A stretch of 64,000 nt of DNA from Pampus argenteus (Eukaryota; Chordata; Actinopteri; Scombriformes; Stromateidae): contig CM072874.1 in NCBI GenBank assembly GCA_036937835.1, positions 14,336,001-14,400,000 of the forward strand. The letters run 5' to 3'. How positions within the stretch are numbered: position 1 is the first letter of the stretch; every line of letters begins with the position of its first letter. Below, in pieces: positions 62,751-64,000 of the stretch. The translations under genes were made by a program, and so were the position numbers. A model generated the notes under the pieces. That model searched no databases. It was not told the origin of the DNA and worked only from the letters and a program-made list of their open reading frames with translations.

Positions 62751-62885
62751 TCAAAAAATGTAATCCCGGGTCATCTTGAGGGACGGCATGGCCTCGTTGA
62801 CGTTCTGGTCCAAGCGGTGATACTCAACGGTGTTGCGGGAACACAGGCTCTCCTTCCAGCGACGGCTCTGAGCCAAGAGGAAGAT
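62751..62885 (-). CDS. kct2: KCT2 last coding exon (cytosolic tail and stop)
   Basis: This exon encodes the final 44 residues and a stop codon. It begins after a pyrimidine-rich tract ending in TTTTCAG and joins the upstream exon in phase 0, so KRK is followed by IFLLAQSRRW, the expected continuation in KCT2. The tail contains YHRLDQ; YHRL fits the YxxPhi tyrosine sorting signal and corresponds to the YQRL signal that returns TGN38/TGOLN2 to the trans-Golgi. It ends in NEAMPSLK and then DYIF, which separates KCT2 from TGOLN2. The 135-nt exon is intact, with no frameshift. The reading frame could be carried further upstream into the intron, but the acceptor and the family match fix the boundary at 62885. 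Confidence 0.9.
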   Translation of the reverse strand: MFLLAQSRRWKESLCSRNTVEYHRLDQNVNEAMPSLKMTRDYIF

Positions 62886-63508
62886 CTGAAAAGCGAGGGG
62901 GGGGAAATGAAGCAAATTGTACATAGAAATCAAATTAATCTGACTGATGTACAAGTGCTGATCAAGTAAAATTATTTCTTGGTTGACAGGCGAGTAGAAA
63001 AGATGAAAGACTACATAATTAGAATCTTCCCTTTAGCTTTACAGTCCAAAGTTATGTAATAATACTGAATATTGAACTTTTTCTTAACAGATTTTACCAC
63101 CATTAGCGTTTTTCACAACAAGCCAGAAAGAATTTGTCCCTCTAGCCAAAATACAATAAAAAAAATAAATAAATCACCGGTTTCTTCACCAGAATATGAA
63201 TCAATCATATACTGCATGTTTTTATATTCTAAAATACACAAGGGAAATAGAGCACACCACCAGGCATCATAAATTAATATTTGTGATTTATAGAGCTGCA
63301 TTGGGATTATCTTTATGAGTTTTTAATCTACTGATTGTTTATTTGATGAATCAAATGTGCAAATAAATAAAAGTAAATGTAGAAGTGTGCGCATCAAAAC
63401 AAAAGTTTTCCGAAAAAGTGAAAAAATTGTCAAAAACTAGTCCAAAACAATTTCACTTATGAGTAAATATCAACGTAAGCAGACAGGACCCGTCATGTCA
63501 ACACTCAC
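62886..63508 (-). other. kct2: KCT2 last coding intron (phase 0)
   Basis: This is a 623-bp GT-AG intron between the transmembrane exon and the tail exon. On the minus strand the donor reads GTGAGTG and the acceptor is TTTTCAG after a C/T-rich tract that includes eight consecutive C. It contains an A/AAAT-rich patch near 63155-63175 and nothing else recognisable. Confidence 0.85.
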
Positions 63509-64000
63509 CTTCCTCTTGTTGTGATAGGTGATGTAGACGATGGCCACCAGGAAAGCCAGGATGACCAGATGAAAGAAGAAGTGGGAGTCCTCGTCCTCTG
63601 TGTTGTAGCTGTCAGGCGCCTTTACGTGGGTCACGTCCATCCCGTCTGGCTGCTGATGCCTGATCTCAGTCTGGTCTTTGCTGACGAGGTTGGATTCGGG
63701 CACATATTCATCTACGTCGTCTCCATCCCCGTAGTTGATATCATCATCGTCGTCATCTATATCTGTGTACTCCACCGGATCAATGTGGATCGCTGGTCCT
63801 TTGTCAGTAGTCTGCAGCAGGTCTGCATCAATGTTCGGCGCTATGGACGGTTTCTGTACGTTGGAGGTTTTGGAGTCAGGGGCATCTGTTTCTGGCTCTT
63901 CCATTAGAGTTTTGGTTGGTTCGGGGGTTTTGAGTAAAGTGGTGGGAGCTTCTGGAGTGTAGGCTGGCGCATCTTCAGAAGGTTTATCTGTTGCTTTAAC
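63509..64000 (-). CDS. kct2: KCT2 (C5orf15-like) penultimate coding exon, 5' end outside window
   Basis: This encodes 164 residues of a type I membrane protein of the KCT2/TGOLN2 family, thought to cycle through the trans-Golgi and endosomes. The frame is open from the window edge to a splice donor, with AAG followed by GTGAGTG on the minus strand, so the exon continues beyond 64000. Residues 1-75 are rich in Pro, Thr and Glu, as in a low-complexity lumenal stalk. Residues 75-105 are strongly acidic, with a run of six Asp. The junction motif SYNTEDEDSHFFFH precedes one transmembrane helix (about residues 141-159), which ends in YITYHNKRK. That segment is highly characteristic of KCT2; TGOLN2 has a similar HNKRK. 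The Met at 63904 is not the start, because the frame runs on upstream without a stop. The signal peptide and promoter lie outside the window. What is seen is the reading frame, donor and helix; the family assignment is from recognition, and TGOLN2 is the main alternative. Confidence 0.88.

Noticed and set aside
63521..63907. 128-residue plus-strand reading frame opposite the KCT2 exon
   Set aside because: It is the antisense shadow of the KCT2 coding exon. The Ser/Val-rich content mirrors the Asp codons of the real frame.
1..64000. CRISPR arrays, operons or other prokaryotic systems
   Set aside because: The repeats present are eukaryotic microsatellites and transposons, and the only gene is spliced.

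Overview
This window looks like nuclear DNA of a bony fish, most likely a spiny-rayed teleost. It is AT-rich, contains dozens of CA/GT, AT, GA and tri- or tetranucleotide microsatellites plus long homopolymers, has spliced exons, and carries the worn remains of typical fish mobile elements (hAT, Tc1/mariner, a CR1/L2/Rex-like LINE, a tRNA-derived SINE). Nothing in it looks prokaryotic: there are no operons, no CRISPR array, and no long intact reading frames.

Only one host gene can be supported. At the right edge, on the minus strand, are the last two coding exons of a KCT2 (keratinocyte-associated transmembrane protein 2, C5orf15/TGOLN2-like) gene. The penultimate coding exon runs off the window and encodes a Pro/Thr/Glu-rich then Asp-rich lumenal region, the single transmembrane helix and the YHNKRK stop-transfer. 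A 623-bp phase-0 intron follows, then the last exon, which encodes a 44-residue cytosolic tail with a YHRL (YxxPhi) sorting motif. Its 3' UTR extends leftwards; two possible poly(A) signals lie at 61.5 and 61.1 kb.

The remaining ~61 kb has no exon I can recognise. It is either a gene-poor intergenic stretch or intron of a neighbour. In human, FSTL4, which has very long introns, lies on this side of the gene, but I found none of its exons here. Layout: 0-4.4 kb, unique sequence with a weak exon-like segment at 1.6 kb; 4.38-4.76 kb, a diverged array of ~160-bp units; 4.8-17.8 kb, unique sequence with microsatellites; 17.80-18.06 kb, a tRNA-derived SINE (minus); 19.05 kb and 35.18-35.55 kb, short non-autonomous DNA-element remnants, the second with TTTAAAGAG ends; 20.47 kb, a strong G-quadruplex motif; 26.05 kb, an interspersed repeat; 29.5 kb, a perfect hairpin; 40.4 kb, a LINE reverse-transcriptase scrap next to another copy of the ~160-bp repeat; 44.06-45.57 kb, a fossil hAT transposon with a perfect 8-bp target duplication and broken transposase; 50.28-50.48 kb, a Tc1/mariner end; 52.37-53.25 kb, a second hAT-type element carrying a 12-bp minisatellite; 53.3-53.5 kb, a third, inverted copy of the ~160-bp repeat; 53.5-62.7 kb, unique sequence and then the KCT2 3' UTR.

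I see no clearly new biological system. The most informative observations are the dissectable transposon fossils, a few exact palindromes or hairpins, the G-quadruplex motif, and several complex stretches that could be conserved regulatory elements. Family names for the older repeats rest on recollection of common teleost sequences and need a repeat-library search.
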